64,000 nucleotides of DNA from Sinomonas atrocyanea (GTDB lineage: Bacteria > Actinomycetota > Actinomycetes > Actinomycetales > Micrococcaceae). The translations under genes were made by a program, and so were the position numbers. The stretch is from the NCBI RefSeq assembly GCF_030811715.1, contig NZ_JAUSRH010000015.1:1-64000 (forward strand), written 5' to 3'. Below are positions 7,698 to 15,453 of this stretch, piece after piece (the stretch's first letter is position 1; the number at the start of each line of letters is the position of its first letter). The notes beneath the pieces were generated by a model. It was not told the DNA's origin and did no database searches. It saw only the letters and a program-made list of their open reading frames with translations.

Positions 7698-8051
7698 TCA
7701 GGCGACGGAGAGCTCGGTCTCGAAGTAGTCCTCCGCGACCCGGAGCAGGGCGGCGGGCACGTCGGCCTCGTCCCCGTCAGGGGTCGAGCCGAGGAAGACC
7801 GCGTCCCCGGCGAAGAGGTCGCACGCCGGTACACCGGCCTCCAGCAGCAGGAACGCTGCGTGGAGGTTGGGCCTGAGGCCGAGGATCTTGCCCTCCGCGT
7901 GGAGGTAGACGTGCGCGGAGCCGAAGGCCACGGCCTCGATGTCGCCCCCGACGAGGCCCTGCAGGGTCGGCAGGTCCGCTGCGATGGTCTCCACGCGCGG
8001 GGCCGCCGTGCGCCCGGCCGGGACGATGAGGGCCTTCACGATGCTGGTCAT
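7698..8051 (-). CDS. DUF3846 domain protein
   Basis: 117 aa from the ATG at 8051 (MTSIVKALIVPAG), ribosome binding site AAGGAGACACACC. The stretch TIAADLPTLQGLVGGDIEAVAF followed by VYLHAEGKILGL matches DUF3846, a small family common on actinobacterial plasmids and phages. It has an (alpha+beta) layout and no catalytic motif that I can name. It shares its long leader and the upstream palindromic element with the DUF4192 gene, which argues for common control. Confidence 0.75.
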   Translation of the reverse strand: MTSIVKALIVPAGRTAAPRVETIAADLPTLQGLVGGDIEAVAFGSAHVYLHAEGKILGLRPNLHAAFLLLEAGVPACDLFAGDAVFLGSTPDGDEADVPAALLRVAEDYFETELSVA

Positions 8052-8454
8052 GGTGTGTCTCCTTGTGGTCGGTGGGCCGGGGGGCTGTGGTGACCAGCCG
8101 GGCTCCCCTCCCCCGTTCGTTTTTCGGCTGGCGAACTTGTTCGCTTGCACCCGGCCGGGACCTGCTACCCGAAGGGCGGCGCCGCCGGGAAATCTGCGGA
8201 GGAAATAAGCGACGAAGGAGCGCCGGAGCAGAATTCCCGGCGGTGACGGCCCCGACGAAGGAGGGGCTAGCCGGTTCCGGGCGGGTGCGTACAATCCGCA
8301 GGACAGCCGAAAGACGAAGAGAATCCCCGGGGCATGGACGGGGCCGGAGCGAAGCGGAGGCACCGGCCATGCCCCGGGGCCACAGCCCGAGCGCAGCGAG
8401 GACCGAATCCCCAGGGCGCAGCGGAGGGCATCAGCGCTGGCCGGGACCAGGCCG
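8052..8454 (-). promoter_or_regulatory. Conserved long leader, copy B (upstream of DUF3846 gene)
   Basis: No credible gene in this 600-base gap up to 8,653. It holds the same ordered blocks as copy A: GCGAACTTGTTCGC (8131-8144), AATCTGCGGAGGAAA (8190-8204), GACGAAGGAGCGCCGGAGC (8211-8229), CCCCGACGAAGGAGGGGCT (8250-8268) and GTGCGTACAATCCGCAGGAC (8285-8304). Conserved block spacing with drift between blocks suggests selection on RNA structure or binding sites rather than a recent duplication. Confidence 0.6.
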
Positions 8455-8480
8455 GCTCCGGGCCGGAGCGCGGGGCGGCC
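8455..8480. repeat. Palindromic element, copy 3 of 3
   Basis: GCTCCGGGCCGGAGC at 8455-8469 followed by GCGGGGCGGCC. The downstream extension diverges from copies 1 and 2 after about 22 bases. Confidence 0.65.
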
Positions 8481-8653
8481 CTTCGTGCCTGCTGTCCTCT
8501 TCGCTGCGGGCGACGCCATGGCTAGCATGGCGGCCATGGAGTCTTTCGCCTCGGGGCGCGTGCGCCGCTGATGAAGCAGCTCTGACCCGTCGGCAGCGCC
8601 GACGGAGGGCTGTTCCCTCATGCCCGTATTCCCCCGACGAAAGGCAGACTCCC

Positions 8654-9136
8654 ATGCTCACACGCCCGTACAGCCCCAGTGATGGGCCACGGATCCTCGA
8701 ACTCACCCTCTCCGTCTTCGGACCGTTCTACGAGGACTCGTTCCGCCCCCTGGTCGGCGAGGTGGTCTTCACGATCCAGCACGGCAATTGGCGCGAAGAC
8801 TACGAGAAGACGGTCCCCGGCCTCCATAACCCCGCGAACGGCAGGCACGTGGACGTCGCCGAGGACGACGGCCGGATCGCCGGCTACGTGGCCTGGCGGG
8901 TCGACCCGGAACGGGGGCACGGCGCGATCGAGATCCTCGCCGTGGACCCCGTCAACCGGCGTGCGGGCCTCGGCCGGGGCCTTTGCGAGCACGCCCTGGG
9001 ACGGATGAAGGCCCTCGGAGCGCGGATGGTGGAGATCGGAACCGGCGGCGACCCGTTCCACGCGCCGGCCCGGGCGCTCTACGAGAGCCTCGGCTGCATC
9101 CAGCTGCCTGTGGCGGTCTACTTCAAGGAGCTGTAG
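8654..9136 (+). CDS. GNAT-family N-acetyltransferase
   Basis: 160 aa from the ATG at 8654 (MLTRPYSPSDG). GNAT fold: N-terminal beta/alpha (DGPRILELTLSVFGPFYED), the motif A acetyl-CoA loop (ILAVDPVNRRAGLGRGLCEHALGRM, with R-x-x-G-x-G) and C-terminal ALYESLGC. It transfers an acetyl group from acetyl-CoA to an unknown amine; resistance-type, tRNA and protein substrates are all possible. It is a solitary rightward gene between leader B and the IS110 element, with no clear operon partner. Confidence 0.85.
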   Translation: MLTRPYSPSDGPRILELTLSVFGPFYEDSFRPLVGEVVFTIQHGNWREDYEKTVPGLHNPANGRHVDVAEDDGRIAGYVAWRVDPERGHGAIEILAVDPVNRRAGLGRGLCEHALGRMKALGARMVEIGTGGDPFHAPARALYESLGCIQLPVAVYFKEL

Positions 9137-9159
9137 CCCAGCCCCGTTACCTTTCTCGT

Positions 9160-9386
9160 GGCTCCTTGATCCGTGAGGATGAGGGTGTTGGCCGGTCGGG
9201 TTCCGGCATGACGTTCTGCCCCCAGTCGTCCATGATCCGGGGGGTGTTGTCACCGGGCCCGTCTTGGCGGTCGCGGATCGCTGATAGAGGCACGACCCAA
9301 GTAGTTCCAAGGGACCTTCGTAACGTGGATGCCGAGCGTGATCGCCTTGACCGGCCACTGCCTGACGGGAGCGGGAAGGAGAGCGC
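9160..9386 (+). ncRNA. Candidate IS110 bridge-RNA region
   Basis: IS110-group elements are known to encode a structured bridge RNA in the non-coding DNA before the transposase. It carries one loop for target DNA and one for donor DNA. Here the 5' region contains self-complementary stretches (for example GGCCGGTCGGGTTCCGGC near 9190-9207, and CCGGGCCCGTCTTGGCGG near 9253-9270) and no open frame. Position and boundaries are inferred from family knowledge; I did not fold the RNA. Confidence 0.4.
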
Positions 9387-10589
9387 ATGGGAGTGTCCGG
9401 GAGCCTGCCGGCAGTGTTCGTCGGGCTCGATGTCGGAAAGTCAGATCACCACGCCGTTGCCCTGGGCGTGGACGGGAAGGCCCTGCTGGACCGGGCCCTG
9501 CCCAACGACGAGGCCAGGCTCCGGGCCATCCTCGCAGGCCTCGCCGAACACGGCCCGGTGTTGATGGTCGTGGACCAGCCGGCCACCATTGGGGCCCTGC
9601 CGGTCGCGGTCGCCCAGTCCATGGAAGGGGTCGAGGTGGCCTACCTTCCCGGGCTGGCCATGCGCCGGATCGCGGACCTGCACCCAGGTTCGGCCAAGAC
9701 CGACGCCAGGGACGCGCTGATCATCGCCGAGGCCGCCCGGACCATGCCCCACACACTGCGCCAGATCCGGGCGGACGAGGAGCAGATCGCCGCCCTGGCC
9801 CTGCTGGCCGGGTTCGACGACGACCTCGCGCAGGAGGCCACCGCGGTCTCGAACCGGCTCCGCGGCCTGCTCACCCAGATCCACCCCGCCCTCGAGCGCG
9901 CCCTCGGGCCAAGGGTCGCCCACCCGGCGGTGGCGGACCTGCTCACCCGCTACCCGACCCCCGCCAGACTCAAGGCGGCAGGGCGCGGGCAGGTGCGGGC
10001 GAGGCTGAAGAAGCACGCCCCGCGCCTGGCCGAACGGCTCACCCAGGAGGTCTACACCGCCCTGGGCGAGCAGAGCGTCACCGTGCCCGGCACCGACGCC
10101 GCCGGGGTCGTGATCCCGATCCTGGCCGAGCAGCTCGCGACGCTCACCCGCCAGCGGGACGAGGTAGCGGCCCAGGTCGAGGCCCTCGTGGAGGCCCACC
10201 CTCTTCACGAGGTCCTGACCTCGCTCCCCGGAGTCGGGGTCAGGACCGCAGCGAGGATCCTCACCGAAGTCGTGGGCAAGGACTTCAAGGACGCCGCCCA
10301 CCTGGCCTCCTACGCCGGCATCGCCCCGGTCACCCGAAGATCCGGGACTTCGATCCGCGGCGAGCACGCCCCAAGGGGCGGGAACAAGCGCATCAAACGC
10401 GCCCTGTTCCTCTCGGCCTTCGCCTCACTGAGCCACCCGCCGTCCAGGGTCTACTACGACCGAAAACGAGCCCAGGGCAAACGGCACAACCAAGCACTCA
10501 TCGCCCTCGCCCGCCGCCGCTGCGACGTCCTCTTCGCCATGCTCCGCGACGGCACCCTCTACCAGCCCCCAGCCTCCGCCGCGGCTTGA
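9387..10589 (+). CDS. IS110-family transposase
   Basis: 400 aa, full length. The N-terminal DEDD RuvC-like domain starts with FVGLDVGKSDHHAVAL and includes SAKTDARDALIIAEAAR with the conserved acidic residues. A coiled middle follows (AEQLATLTRQRDEVAAQVEALVEA). The C-terminal Tnp20 domain has LPGVGVRTAARILTEV, ASYAGIAPVTRRSGTS and the Ser-containing region SAFASLSHPPSRVYYDRKRAQGK. Start ATG at 9387 follows GGGAAGGAGAGCGC. The enzyme recombines its element using a bridge RNA in this family, and all motifs appear intact. Confidence 0.93.
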   Translation: MGVSGSLPAVFVGLDVGKSDHHAVALGVDGKALLDRALPNDEARLRAILAGLAEHGPVLMVVDQPATIGALPVAVAQSMEGVEVAYLPGLAMRRIADLHPGSAKTDARDALIIAEAARTMPHTLRQIRADEEQIAALALLAGFDDDLAQEATAVSNRLRGLLTQIHPALERALGPRVAHPAVADLLTRYPTPARLKAAGRGQVRARLKKHAPRLAERLTQEVYTALGEQSVTVPGTDAAGVVIPILAEQLATLTRQRDEVAAQVEALVEAHPLHEVLTSLPGVGVRTAARILTEVVGKDFKDAAHLASYAGIAPVTRRSGTSIRGEHAPRGGNKRIKRALFLSAFASLSHPPSRVYYDRKRAQGKRHNQALIALARRRCDVLFAMLRDGTLYQPPASAAA

Positions 10590-10699
10590 CGAAAACCATA
10601 GAGGCACCCCCCCGCCCGCTGCGCAGACAGACCGGCACGGCGGGCCCTCTTCCACGACAGCCGGGCCCCGCGGACTGGGATCCCTGGCCACACGCGGCG

Positions 10700-10849
10700 T
10701 CAGAACAGGAGCGAGATGGCCTCGGTTATGGCCGCTCCGACCAGCGTGGAGACGGCGGCGAACGCGAGGGCGATGACCGAGGCGATGGCCTTCTCGGGAC
10801 CGGACCACGGCCGTGTGCCTGTCCTGCCGGTGTCCTCGATGATGGCCAT
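10700..10849 (-). CDS. Small single-pass membrane protein, 49 aa
   Basis: ATG at 10849 behind AGGGGAGC. The C-terminal half is one hydrophobic helix (AIASVIALAFAAVSTLVGAAITEAISLLF ends the protein, shown here as residues 21-49). The N-terminal 20 residues are polar. It lies downstream of umuC in the same direction but separated by a terminator hairpin. No family recognised. Real expression is supported by the ribosome binding site and the clean transmembrane profile only. Confidence 0.45.
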   Translation of the reverse strand: MAIIEDTGRTGTRPWSGPEKAIASVIALAFAAVSTLVGAAITEAISLLF

Positions 10850-10956
10850 GCTCCCCTGTTCCCCGTTCCGCCGTGGTCGAAGCCGATCGTACGGCAGCCG
10901 GAGCTGCAGCTGGGTCTGGGTCCGAAGGGGCTGCACCGTGCCGCCGCCGTCGGGGG

Positions 10957-10994
10957 ACGGCGAAGCCCCCGGCCATGGCTGGGGGCTTCGCCGT
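10957..10994 (-). terminator. Terminator of the umuDC operon
   Basis: Inverted repeat ACGGCGAAGCCCCC (10957-10970) and complement (10981-10994), with a loop that itself contains GCCATGGC. It lies 80 bases past the umuC stop. Confidence 0.7.
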
Positions 10995-11073
10995 TCTTGC
11001 GCGTCTACTCCCCCGGCGAGGGGTGTGATTGCGACGGGATCGACAGTAGCAGTCGCGGCTTTGCGGGCTGGGG

Positions 11074-12363
11074 TCAGCCTGCCTTGACGAGGGCGAGCTC
11101 GTCCCAGTGGGTGGTCGCGCGCGGGGAGAGCTTCTGGCGCTTCATCTGCCATTGCGGGCCGGGACGGAGCCCGCCGTGGCCGAGCCCGACCGAGCCGCCG
11201 CCGAGCTTCCTGTTCACCTGGTCGACGAGCTCGGCGATGCCCTCGTCCTCGTGCCGGAACCGGAACGGCTCGAACGCGCACTGCCCGTCCGCTGGGCGGA
11301 GGTCGGTGAGCATGATCCCGGCCCTGGCGTACCGGGTGCCCTCGTGGAGCAGGGGCAGGATCCGCCCGGCGGCCTTGGCGAGAACGACCGGGTCCGAGGT
11401 CGGGGCCGCCAGGGGCACGAGCATGTTCGGGAAGTCGCGCTGGGCGGCGAAGTGCGAGGTGCCGGCGAACACGGTCAGCAGCTTGGCCTTCTGGTGGTGC
11501 CTGACCAGCCGGGCGGCGGCCTGCTGCCCGTAGACGGAGAGGACCTGCCGCATCCCCTCCCGACTGGTGACCGGCTCCGAGAAGCTCCTGCTGAAGATGA
11601 GCTGTTCCTTCCCGATCCGCTCCTCCTCGAGCGTGATCGCCGGGGTGCCGGCCAGTTCGAGGACGGTGCGCATGACGACGACGTTGAACCGAGCCCGGAT
11701 CGCAACCGGGTCCGCGGCCCGCAGCTGCGCGACCGTGGTGATGCCCTGGGCGGCCAGGCGCCGCTCCAGCCGGGAGGCGATGCTCCACACCTCCGACACC
11801 GGCAGCCTCGCCAGGAGGGCGTCGCGCCACTCGGGCCGGGTCGAGTCCCACACGCACACCCCGTCGAACACGGGCAGCTTCTTCGCCGTCCTGTTCGCCA
11901 GCTTCGCCAGCGTGAACGTCCGGGCGATCCCCACGCACACAGGAACGCCGACGAGCCGGCGCAGGGTGTCTTTGACCTCCCGGCCGAAGGCTGCCAGGTC
12001 CGTCTCCGCCGAGCGGGGGCCGAGGAGGAGGAAGGCCTCGTCGATCGAGTACTGCAGGGTCGGGGCGAACCGTTCCAGGACCTCCATGACGCGGCGGGAC
12101 ATGTCCCCGTAGAGCTCGTAGTTCGAACTCCTCGCCTGCAGCCCGGTCATGGCGGCGCGGGGCTGGAGCTTGAACCACGGCTCGCCCAGGGGGATGCCGA
12201 GGGCCTTGGCCTCCTTCGACGCCGCGACCACGCACCCGTCGTTGTTGGACAGGACCACCGTGGGCACGCCCTCCAGCGAGGGGTCGAAGACCCGCTCGAA
12301 CGACGCGTAGGCCGAGTTCACGTCGACATGCGCGACGAGGGCCGGGTGGGGCTCAGTCGGCAC
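11074..12363 (-). CDS. umuC: Y-family DNA polymerase UmuC-like (DNA polymerase V subunit)
   Basis: 429 aa. Error-prone translesion polymerase that acts with processed UmuD. The palm catalytic residues are visible: D14 in [15 protein letters not shown] and D108-E109 in YSIDEAF. The steric-gate region precedes [15 protein letters not shown]. The little finger lies at about 240-350 and a DUF4113-like C-terminus ends [12 protein letters not shown], as in UmuC. Length is typical. It overlaps umuD by 11 bases. Plasmid-borne umuDC operons often raise mutation or damage tolerance in the host. Confidence 0.93.
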   Translation of the reverse strand: MPTEPHPALVAHVDVNSAYASFERVFDPSLEGVPTVVLSNNDGCVVAASKEAKALGIPLGEPWFKLQPRAAMTGLQARSSNYELYGDMSRRVMEVLERFAPTLQYSIDEAFLLLGPRSAETDLAAFGREVKDTLRRLVGVPVCVGIARTFTLAKLANRTAKKLPVFDGVCVWDSTRPEWRDALLARLPVSEVWSIASRLERRLAAQGITTVAQLRAADPVAIRARFNVVVMRTVLELAGTPAITLEEERIGKEQLIFSRSFSEPVTSREGMRQVLSVYGQQAAARLVRHHQKAKLLTVFAGTSHFAAQRDFPNMLVPLAAPTSDPVVLAKAAGRILPLLHEGTRYARAGIMLTDLRPADGQCAFEPFRFRHEDEGIAELVDQVNRKLGGGSVGLGHGGLRPGPQWQMKRQKLSPRATTHWDELALVKAG

Positions 12364-12841
12364 GTCTGGGCCCCTTGGACGTGGCCGATTCGTGCATCTG
12401 ATGCGAGCTGCCGCGGGCCCGGAGGTGGTGGATGCAGAAAGTCGCCACCCCCCAAATGAGGAGGTCGGCGGCCTCGGGGACGGGGATGTCCGGGTAGGCA
12501 GGGTTCGCCGAGCGCAGCACCACTCCCCCAGGGCCCGTGGCGAGGCGCTTCACGGTCAGCTCACCGTCGAGCACGGCCACGACGACGTCGCCGTCCTTCG
12601 GGGTGAGGGAGCGGTCCACGAGCAGCTCGTCGCCGTCGCTGATCCCGGCCCCCTCCATCGAGTGCCCGGCCACCCGCACCACGAACGTTGCGGCCTGGTC
12701 CTTCACCAGCTCCGCGGTCAGGTCGATCGGCCCGTCGTACCAGTCCTGCGCCGGTGACGGGAACCCGGCGGGGACTGCCACGGGCGCGTGCAGCAGCGGC
12801 AGGGGTGAGGCCGCCACCGGGAACACCAGCACCGAAGACAT
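12353..12841 (-). CDS. umuD: LexA-like self-cleaving mutagenesis protein UmuD
   Basis: 162 aa, S24 peptidase family. Self-cleavage would occur at A25-G26 in [11 protein letters not shown]. The catalytic Ser is in [10 protein letters not shown] and the catalytic Lys in [10 protein letters not shown]. RecA filaments promote the cleavage, and the shortened form joins UmuC. Ribosome binding site GGAGAAGGTGCGCAT. A degenerate LexA-box-like site lies 23 bases upstream. It has an extended C-terminal tail ([20 protein letters not shown]) beyond the usual 140 aa. Confidence 0.9.
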   Translation of the reverse strand: MSSVLVFPVAASPLPLLHAPVAVPAGFPSPAQDWYDGPIDLTAELVKDQAATFVVRVAGHSMEGAGISDGDELLVDRSLTPKDGDVVVAVLDGELTVKRLATGPGGVVLRSANPAYPDIPVPEAADLLIWGVATFCIHHLRARGSSHQMHESATSKGPRRAD

Positions 12842-12863
12842 ATGCGCACCTTCTCCGGTTGAA

Positions 12864-12879
12864 TCGAAAACTTATTCCC
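12864..12879. promoter_or_regulatory. Degenerate SOS (LexA) box candidate
   Basis: TCGAAAACTTATTCCC upstream of umuD. The actinobacterial/Gram-positive LexA consensus is about CGAAC-N4-GTTCG. The left half fits well and the right half poorly. Position fits promoter overlap. Tentative. Confidence 0.35.
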
Positions 12880-12899
12880 AAGGATAGGTCCCGGTGCCG

Positions 12900-12980
12900 A
12901 CAGGCGAACCGGGGATGCGGCAGAGGGTGCCCCGGGAAACCCTGAACCGGTCCCCGGGGCACCCTCTGGGCGGCGCCTGT
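12900..12980 (-). terminator. Strong hairpin terminator after the nuclease gene
   Basis: Perfect 15-bp stem AGAGGGTGCCCCGGG (12922-12936) and complement (12953-12967), enclosed by an outer 7-bp stem ACAGGCG/CGCCTGT (12900-12906 / 12974-12980). It lies between the lipoprotein nuclease stop and the umuD promoter. Confidence 0.75.
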
Positions 12981-12994
12981 CGTTCCTGGTGCCG

Positions 12995-14098
12995 CTACTC
13001 GCAGGCGACCCCGTCGCGGTCGCGGTCCAATTTGGTGCTGTAGCCGGGCTGGCCGGCGTACAGGGGTGCCGCGCCGGCGGCCCGGGCCGCCGCGCAGTTC
13101 GCGTAGTACACCCCGGCCGGGGCAGGAGCCGGCGCAACGGGGGCGGGCGCAGGCTGGGCAGGGGCAGGAGCCACCGGGGCCGGGGCTGCAGGTACTGCGG
13201 GAGCAGGAGCAGCCTTGGCGGGCGCCTTCTGGTCCGTGGGGACCTGCTGGTCCGGGCAGGAGGCCAGGACCCGGGCGATCGCGTCATGCTCGGCCCGGGT
13301 CACCCACAGGCCGTAGGTCGCCTTCACCGAGACCTGCCTCGCTACGTACTGGCACCGGTACGACCTGTTCGACGGCAGCCACGTCGCGGCGTCCCCATCG
13401 CCCTTGGCCTCATTCGTCGGCCCGTCCACCGCCAGCAGGTTCAACGGGTCATTCGCCAGCGCGGTGCGCTGGGCGGCGGTGAGCTGCTGTGCCCCCTTCT
13501 GCCACGCATCCGACAGGGCCACGACGTGGTCGATCTGCACCGCCGTGCTCGTGCCATTCCCGCGCACGAAGCCGATCGCCTTCCCCGTGCACGGGTCGTC
13601 GAGGGTGCCGGAGGCGATCCGGCACCTGCTCCCGGCCGTGTACGCCGTCCCTGTCAGGTCGCGGGCGAGGATGTCGTTGCGGGTGTCGCACCCGTTGTGG
13701 TCCACGTCCGCCCACGCCTGGCCGAACTGGTCACGGGTGTACCCGGTCTTCGGGGCCCGGCCCTTCACCGGCAGCGTCGCCAGCAGGTCCACGGCCTTCG
13801 TCGCGTAGGCCGGCTGCGCCTTCGGGGCCGAGCCGTCGGCCGCGACCACGGTGTCCGGGTCCAGCGGCTCCCCCGACGTGGACGCTGTCGGCGACGCCGT
13901 GGCCGTCGGTGAAGCAGACACGACGGCCGGCGCCGTGGACAGCGTGGGCTGCGCCTTCGCAGCCGCGGACGCTCCCCCGCCGCACCCGGACAGCAGGAGC
14001 GCCAGGGCTCCGCCTCCTGCCAGGACGATGCTCTTCACCGCCCGGCCCCTCCGGCCGTCGGTGGATGACCCGGCAATGGCCGGCTGCGTAGTGCTCAT
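12995..14098 (-). CDS. Secreted lipoprotein nuclease (DUF1524 HNH domain plus excalibur domain)
   Basis: 367 aa from the ATG at 14098. Lipoprotein signal: RRGR, a hydrophobic stretch and the lipobox LLSGC with Cys39. A Ser/Thr/Pro/Ala linker runs to about 100. The DUF1524/HNH-like nuclease domain at about 110-270 contains CDTRNDILARDL, VQIDHVVALSDAW (catalytic DH) and a late motif NEAKGDGDAATWLPSN. A Pro/Ala repeat spacer follows, then a C-terminal excalibur domain ending LDRDRDGVACE with DxDxDG calcium-type residues. It probably degrades extracellular DNA or RNA at the cell surface. Single gene with its own terminator. Confidence 0.85.
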   Translation of the reverse strand: MSTTQPAIAGSSTDGRRGRAVKSIVLAGGGALALLLSGCGGGASAAAKAQPTLSTAPAVVSASPTATASPTASTSGEPLDPDTVVAADGSAPKAQPAYATKAVDLLATLPVKGRAPKTGYTRDQFGQAWADVDHNGCDTRNDILARDLTGTAYTAGSRCRIASGTLDDPCTGKAIGFVRGNGTSTAVQIDHVVALSDAWQKGAQQLTAAQRTALANDPLNLLAVDGPTNEAKGDGDAATWLPSNRSYRCQYVARQVSVKATYGLWVTRAEHDAIARVLASCPDQQVPTDQKAPAKAAPAPAVPAAPAPVAPAPAQPAPAPVAPAPAPAGVYYANCAAARAAGAAPLYAGQPGYSTKLDRDRDGVACE

Positions 14099-14255
14099 GT
14101 TCGGTTGTCCCCCAAATAGGTCTTCCAAGAATCCCGGCCCAGCGGTGCGAATGCGGGGCCGACAGGGGTGACTCTAGGTGCGCGCACCGACAGCCCACGC
14201 CCCTGAGCGTGGAAGTCCCGGCAGTGTCCGCGTTCACCGAGGCGGTGCTGTTGCG

Positions 14256-14645
14256 TCAAGGGTGATGCTGTTCGAGTGTCTGGGCCTGGCGGGGTGGAAG
14301 GGGCCAGTAGGGCCCCAGCGCCTCCTCGAGGAGCTCCGCGGCATGGGGATGGAGGCTCCCTGCCTCCCGGGCGCGGCGCTGCCGCCACAGCCAGGCACCC
14401 AGACTCCGCTCCCCCGCCGACGCCGACGGGCCGGCACCGGGCAGACGCCCCTGCTCAGCCTTGAACACCCCGAGGCGCTCCAGCTGCGGCATGAACCGGC
14501 GCAGCTCAAGGGCGCTCAGCCGCGCCGGCCCCGTTGTCAGATCCGGGGCTGACGTCGGGGCCGGCGGGACGGCCGGGACGAAGCCGCTCAGCTCGCGCAC
14601 CTGAGCGAGCAGGTCATCCCGCTCGGCAGGTCCCGAGTCAGTCAT
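14256..14645 (-). CDS. Small protein with helicase-associated (HA) domain
   Basis: 129 aa from the ATG at 14645 (MTDSGPAERDD). The C-terminal 60 residues (GVFKAEQGRLPG, then SLGAWLWRQRRAREAGSL, AAELLEEALGPYW) match the helicase-associated domain (PF03457), a short three-helix DNA-binding unit usually repeated at the end of large helicases. Here it stands alone after an N-terminal helix. It overlaps the upstream HTH gene by 8 bases, so the two are translationally coupled. The role may be in plasmid replication or partition (inference). Confidence 0.65.
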   Translation of the reverse strand: MTDSGPAERDDLLAQVRELSGFVPAVPPAPTSAPDLTTGPARLSALELRRFMPQLERLGVFKAEQGRLPGAGPSASAGERSLGAWLWRQRRAREAGSLHPHAAELLEEALGPYWPLPPRQAQTLEQHHP

Positions 14646-14910
14646 CACCCTCAGGGATGTCCGCTGCACCGGCGCGTTCGGCCGCACGGCGGTAGGCCTC
14701 AGCAATGAACTCCTCCAGCATCACCCGCTCGATCCGCCACTGCCCCCGGCCGCCGATCTGGATCGCACGCAGCTCCCCGCTCCGCACCAGCGCAAGCGCC
14801 TGCGAGGCGGAGATCTGCAGCTCCTCCTGGACGTCCTTCAGCGTCAGGAACCGCGGCCCAGACCCGCCCTGCATCACCCGCTGCTCAACCCCCTCAGCCA
14901 TAGGCATCAT
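14638..14910 (-). CDS. Excisionase/MerR-type helix-turn-helix protein
   Basis: 90 aa from the ATG at 14910 (MMPMAEG), with AGAGGGA 8 bases upstream. The HTH_17 pattern is clear: FLTLKDVQEELQISASQALALVRSGELRAIQIGGRGQWRIERVMLEEFIAEAYRR, given here as residues 20-75 in fragments. Such proteins act as small DNA-binding regulators or recombination directionality factors. No integrase is present in this window. It lies downstream of the partition operon in the same direction, with a gap of about 130 bases. Confidence 0.7.
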   Translation of the reverse strand: MMPMAEGVEQRVMQGGSGPRFLTLKDVQEELQISASQALALVRSGELRAIQIGGRGQWRIERVMLEEFIAEAYRRAAERAGAADIPEGDD

Positions 14911-15036
14911 CCCGGTCCCTCTGGCAAGGCACAGGATTGCTCGCTGACCACGCTCCGGCGGAGCGCACACAGCTGTAGGCGACGCTTCCCAGGACGCACT
15001 CACCTACTGGCTTTACTTTCATTGCAGGCTTCGCTG

Positions 15037-15453
15037 TCATCCTGAGATCTTGCGGCCCGGCTTGAGCCGTCGAGGGTTTCCCTCGTATTTCTGCCCGTCA
15101 TTGTGTAGCTGTTCCCGTCGGGCCACTTCGTTCATCAATGCGAGCTCGATGAAGTCCGACCACGACTCATCGCCTTCCACGCCCGAAGTAGCCCTGTAGG
15201 CTGCACGGGCTCTATCCCTATCTGATGAGTCCATATAAAAGGTGACCTGCGCGCGACGACTCTTGGGCACGGTCTCTACAACAGGTTCAGTGCGGTGCCC
15301 TTGTTCCTGCTCGATTGAGCGAGCAGGGTTCTCAGGGGCAAGATCTTGCTCAGGTGTCTCGGGCACGACAGCGGGTCGATTGCTTCGCAGGAGGTTCCTG
15401 ACCTTGCTCGGGTCACGGGGAGGCAGACTCAGTGCGGGCCGCATGTCGCTCAT
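15037..15453 (-). CDS. Partition partner protein (ParB/ParR-like, ribbon-helix-helix type)
   Basis: 138 aa. The first 70 residues are polar and probably disordered. The second half looks like a ribbon-helix-helix fold: AQVTFYMDSSDRDRARAAYRA then DESWSDFIELALMNEVARRE, as in centromere-binding partners of plasmid ParA. The ATG at 15453 overlaps the parA stop by 4 bases (ATGA), the usual layout of type Ib partition operons. It probably binds the repeat region at 16,368-17,200 and stimulates ParA. The short N-terminal segment PPRDPSKVRNLLRS may contain the ParA-activating Arg. Confidence 0.75.
   Translation of the reverse strand: MSDMRPALSLPPRDPSKVRNLLRSNRPAVVPETPEQDLAPENPARSIEQEQGHRTEPVVETVPKSRRAQVTFYMDSSDRDRARAAYRATSGVEGDESWSDFIELALMNEVARREQLHNDGQKYEGNPRRLKPGRKISG

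Larger units (their letters stand above)
9160..10607 (+). mobile_element. IS110-family insertion sequence
   Basis: An intact DEDD/Tnp20 transposase (9387-10589) with a 250-base non-coding region upstream and a very short 3' end. ATAGAGGCAC occurs at 9284-9293 and again at 10598-10607, just past the transposase stop, so it may mark core or end sequences. No terminal inverted repeats are seen, as expected for the IS110 group. The left boundary is not certain: it could be near 9160 or at 9284. Confidence 0.7.

Noticed and set aside
7698-8621. Long 307-aa version of the DUF3846 protein
   Set aside because: The first 190 residues translate the conserved non-coding leader. The ATG at 8051 with a strong ribosome binding site is the real start.
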